From Comamonadaceae bacterium (GTDB taxonomy: Bacteria > Pseudomonadota > Gammaproteobacteria > Burkholderiales > Burkholderiaceae_C): DNA of 6,186 nucleotides. Positions 4,007-6,186 of this stretch are shown piece after piece. The notes below the pieces were generated by a model. That model was given only the letters and a program-made list of their open reading frames with translations, had not been told where the DNA came from and ran no database searches. The first letter of the stretch is position 1, and each line of letters starts with the position of its first letter. The position numbers and the translations under genes are program-made. Location: contig CANGMW010000154.1 of NCBI GenBank assembly GCA_947454695.1, positions 1 to 6,186 on the forward strand, in the 5' to 3' direction.

Positions 4007-6186
4007 ATGAGTACACAACAGCCCACCATCATTTACACCCTCACCGATGAAGCGCCACGTTTGGCCACGGCCTCGTTTTTGCCGATCATCCGCACGTTTG
4101 CCGCGCCCGCGGGCATCAACGTCACCGAGAGTGATATTTCAGTGGCGGCCCGGGTGCTGGGTGAATTCCCCGAGTGTCTGACCGAAGCGCAAAAAGTGCC
4201 CAATACGCTCAATGAGTTGGGCAAAAAAACGCTGGAGCCTGACGCCAACATCATCAAGCTGCCCAACATCAGCGCATCGGTTGGTCAGCTCGAGGCTTGT
4301 ATTAAGGAGCTGCAAAGCAAAGGCTTTGCCATCCCCGACTTTCCGGAAGATCCTAAGACGGATGAAGCCAAGTCCATTCGCGCCCGCTATTCGCGCTGCA
4401 TCGGCAGCGCGGTGAACCCGGTGCTGCGCGAAGGCAACTCCGACCGCCGCGCGCCCAAGGCGGTGAAAGAGTACGCCCGCAAGAATCCGCATTCCATGGC
4501 CGAGTGGAGCCAGGCGTCGCGCTCGCATGTCTCACACATGCACCATGGCGACTTCTACCATGGTGAAAAATCTCTGACGCTGGACAAAGCCCGCGATGTG
4601 CGCATGGAGCTGGTGGGTAAGAGCGGCAAAACCGTGGTGCTCAAACCCAAAGTCTCGCTGCTGGCCGGCGAGATCATCGACAGCATGTTCATGAGCAAGA
4701 AAGCGCTGTGCGAGTTCTATGAGAAGGAAATTGAAGACGCGCACAAAACCGGCGTGATGTTCTCGCTGCACGTCAAGGCCACCATGATGAAGGTCTCGCA
4801 CCCGATCGTGTTCGGTCACTGCGTCAAGATCTTCTACAAAGACGCGTTTGCCAAGCACGGCGCCTTGTTTGATGAGTTGGGTGTGAACGTGAACAACGGC
4901 ATGGCCAATCTGTTCGACAAGATCGCCACCTTGCCGCAAAGCAAGCAAGACGAAATCAACCGTGACCTGCACGCCTGCCACGAGCATCGCCCCGAGCTGG
5001 CCATGGTGGATTCGGCCAAAGGCATCACCAATTTCCATTCGCCCAACGACATCATCGTGGACGCCTCCATGCCCGCCATGATCCGCAACGGCGGCAAGAT
5101 GTGGGGCGCCGATGGCCGGCTGAAGGACGTCAAGGCCGTGATGCCTGAATCCACCTTTGCGCGCATTTACCAGGAGATGATCAACTTCTGCAAATGGCAT
5201 GGCAACTTTGATCCCAAAACCATGGGCACTGTGCCCAACGTGGGCCTGATGGCGCAGCAAGCCGAAGAATACGGCTCGCACGACAAGACCTTTGAGATCG
5301 CCGAAGACGGTGTGGTCAATATCGTGGACATCGCCACCGGCGACGTGCTGCTGGCACAAAACGTGGAAGCCGGCGATATCTGGCGTATGTGCCAGGTGAA
5401 AGACGCGGCGATCCGTGACTGGGTCAAATTGGCCGTGACCCGTGCGCGTAACTCCGGCATGCCCGCTGTGTTCTGGCTGGACCCCTACCGTCCGCACGAG
5501 AACGAGTTGATCAAGAAGGTTCAGACTTACCTCAAAGACCATGACACTGCAGGACTGCACATCGAGGTCATGTCGCAGGTTCGTGCGATGCGCTACACGC
5601 TGGAGCGTGTCATCCGTGGCCTGGACACCATCTCGGTGACTGGCAACATCCTGCGCGACTACCTGACCGACCTCTTCCCCATCATGGAACTGGGCACCAG
5701 CGCCAAGATGCTGTCCATCGTGCCCCTGATGGCGGGTGGCGGCATGTACGAAACTGGCGCGGGCGGCTCCGCACCTAAGCACGTGCAACAGCTAGTAGAA
5801 GAAAATCACCTGCGCTGGGATTCGCTGGGTGAGTTTTTGGCCTTGGCCGTATCACTGGAAGACCTGGGCCTGAAAACCAACAACGCCAAAGCCAAAGTGC
5901 TGGCCAAAACGCTCGATGCGGCGACCGGCAAACTGTTGGACAACAACAAAAACCCCTCGCCTAAAACCGGGCAGCTCGACAACCGCGGCAGCCAGTTTTA
6001 TTTGGCGCTGTTTTGGGCACAGGAATTGGCTGCCCAACAAGACGATGCGGATTTGGCCAAGCGTTTTGCGTCACTGGCCAAGCAACTGGCCGATCAGGAA
6101 AAAACCATCGTGGCTGAACTCGCAGCAGTGCAAGGCAAGCCGGCTGATATCGGCGGCTACTACCTGCCCGACACTGCCAAACTCGA
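4007..6186 (+). CDS. icd: NADP-dependent isocitrate dehydrogenase, monomeric type; C-terminus cut by the window edge
   Basis: The frame is open from ATG 4007 to the window end, giving 726 codons plus two bases; family members have about 740 residues, so only about 15 are missing. The enzyme oxidatively decarboxylates isocitrate to 2-oxoglutarate in the TCA cycle and yields NADPH in the cytoplasm. It belongs to the monomeric class, unrelated in length to the dimeric 415-residue Icd of E. coli. Recognisable blocks are GSAVNPVLREGNSDRRAP (133-150), SMAEWSQASRSHVSHMHHGD (163-182), Lys257 in HVKATMMKVSHP, Asp352 in IIVDASMP, TGNILRDYLTD (545-555) with Arg550, Asp551 and Asp555, and AGGGMYETGAGGSAPKHVQQ (576-595) with His592. 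By comparison from memory with the Azotobacter vinelandii enzyme, these contain the isocitrate, metal and NADP contacts, and all appear intact. A strong Shine-Dalgarno sequence six bases upstream fixes the start. The gene is divergent from dctA, which supplies TCA-cycle acids. Confidence 0.96.
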   Translation, partial: MSTQQPTIIYTLTDEAPRLATASFLPIIRTFAAPAGINVTESDISVAARVLGEFPECLTEAQKVPNTLNELGKKTLEPDANIIKLPNISASVGQLEACIKELQSKGFAIPDFPEDPKTDEAKSIRARYSRCIGSAVNPVLREGNSDRRAPKAVKEYARKNPHSMAEWSQASRSHVSHMHHGDFYHGEKSLTLDKARDVRMELVGKSGKTVVLKPKVSLLAGEIIDSMFMSKKALCEFYEKEIEDAHKTGVMFSLHVKATMMKVSHPIVFGHCVKIFYKDAFAKHGALFDELGVNVNNGMANLFDKIATLPQSKQDEINRDLHACHEHRPELAMVDSAKGITNFHSPNDIIVDASMPAMIRNGGKMWGADGRLKDVKAVMPESTFARIYQEMINFCKWHGNFDPKTMGTVPNVGLMAQQAEEYGSHDKTFEIAEDGVVNIVDIATGDVLLAQNVEAGDIWRMCQVKDAAIRDWVKLAVTRARNSGMPAVFWLDPYRPHENELIKKVQTYLKDHDTAGLHIEVMSQVRAMRYTLERVIRGLDTISVTGNILRDYLTDLFPIMELGTSAKMLSIVPLMAGGGMYETGAGGSAPKHVQQLVEENHLRWDSLGEFLALAVSLEDLGLKTNNAKAKVLAKTLDAATGKLLDNNKNPSPKTGQLDNRGSQFYLALFWAQELAAQQDDADLAKRFASLAKQLADQEKTIVAELAAVQGKPADIGGYYLPDTAKL

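Noticed and set aside
3844..4032. 62-codon minus-strand open frame in the dctA/icd intergenic region
   Set aside because: It overlaps the icd start and its ribosome binding site, has no recognisable product and no supporting context.
4532..5788. 418-codon open frame on the minus strand inside icd
   Set aside because: It is antisense to intact icd coding sequence, has a His/Gln/Val-rich composition without a known fold, and has no independent signal for expression.
1..6186. CRISPR array, insertion sequence, tRNA or rRNA gene, prophage or toxin-antitoxin module
   Set aside because: No spaced repeats, transposase motifs, terminal inverted repeats, tRNA-like sequences or phage-type genes were seen on either strand; nearly all of the window is accounted for by four metabolic genes.

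Overview
The window is GC-rich (by eye near 60%). It carries four protein-coding genes, two of them cut by the window edges, with high coding density and no sign of mobile DNA. The gene set fits a betaproteobacterium of the Burkholderiales, perhaps Comamonadaceae: a monomeric-type NADP isocitrate dehydrogenase, a DctA dicarboxylate carrier, a DenD-like dehydrogenase and an IlvD. The codon style agrees. The taxonomic call is inference from gene content and was not tested by a search.

Layout. Positions 1-2247 hold two genes on the minus strand. A DenD-like short-chain dehydrogenase (1237-2247) is followed 51 bases later by the first 395 codons of an IlvD/Edd-family dehydratase (1-1185), whose C-terminal part lies beyond position 1. 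They are probably co-transcribed. Neither has a clear Shine-Dalgarno sequence, and the DenD-like start is preceded by two short tandem duplications. Positions 2349-2436 hold three inverted repeats at the 3' end of the next gene, including a perfect 13-bp hairpin that is the likely terminator. Positions 2423-3673 (minus) encode a complete DctA C4-dicarboxylate symporter. Positions 3674-4006 are a 333-base divergent regulatory region. From 4007 to the window end (plus) is a nearly complete icd gene of the monomeric type, missing roughly the last 15 codons.

Function. The divergent dctA/icd pair sits around the TCA cycle: DctA imports succinate, fumarate or malate, and isocitrate dehydrogenase makes 2-oxoglutarate and NADPH. 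The DenD-like/IlvD pair may serve sugar-acid catabolism, or the IlvD may be the ordinary branched-chain amino acid enzyme. The partial sequence does not decide this.

I did not find a convincing undescribed system. The window reads as ordinary core metabolism. The points most worth a second look are the DenD-like/IlvD pairing, the overlapping inverted repeats at the dctA 3' end, and the dctA/icd intergenic region.
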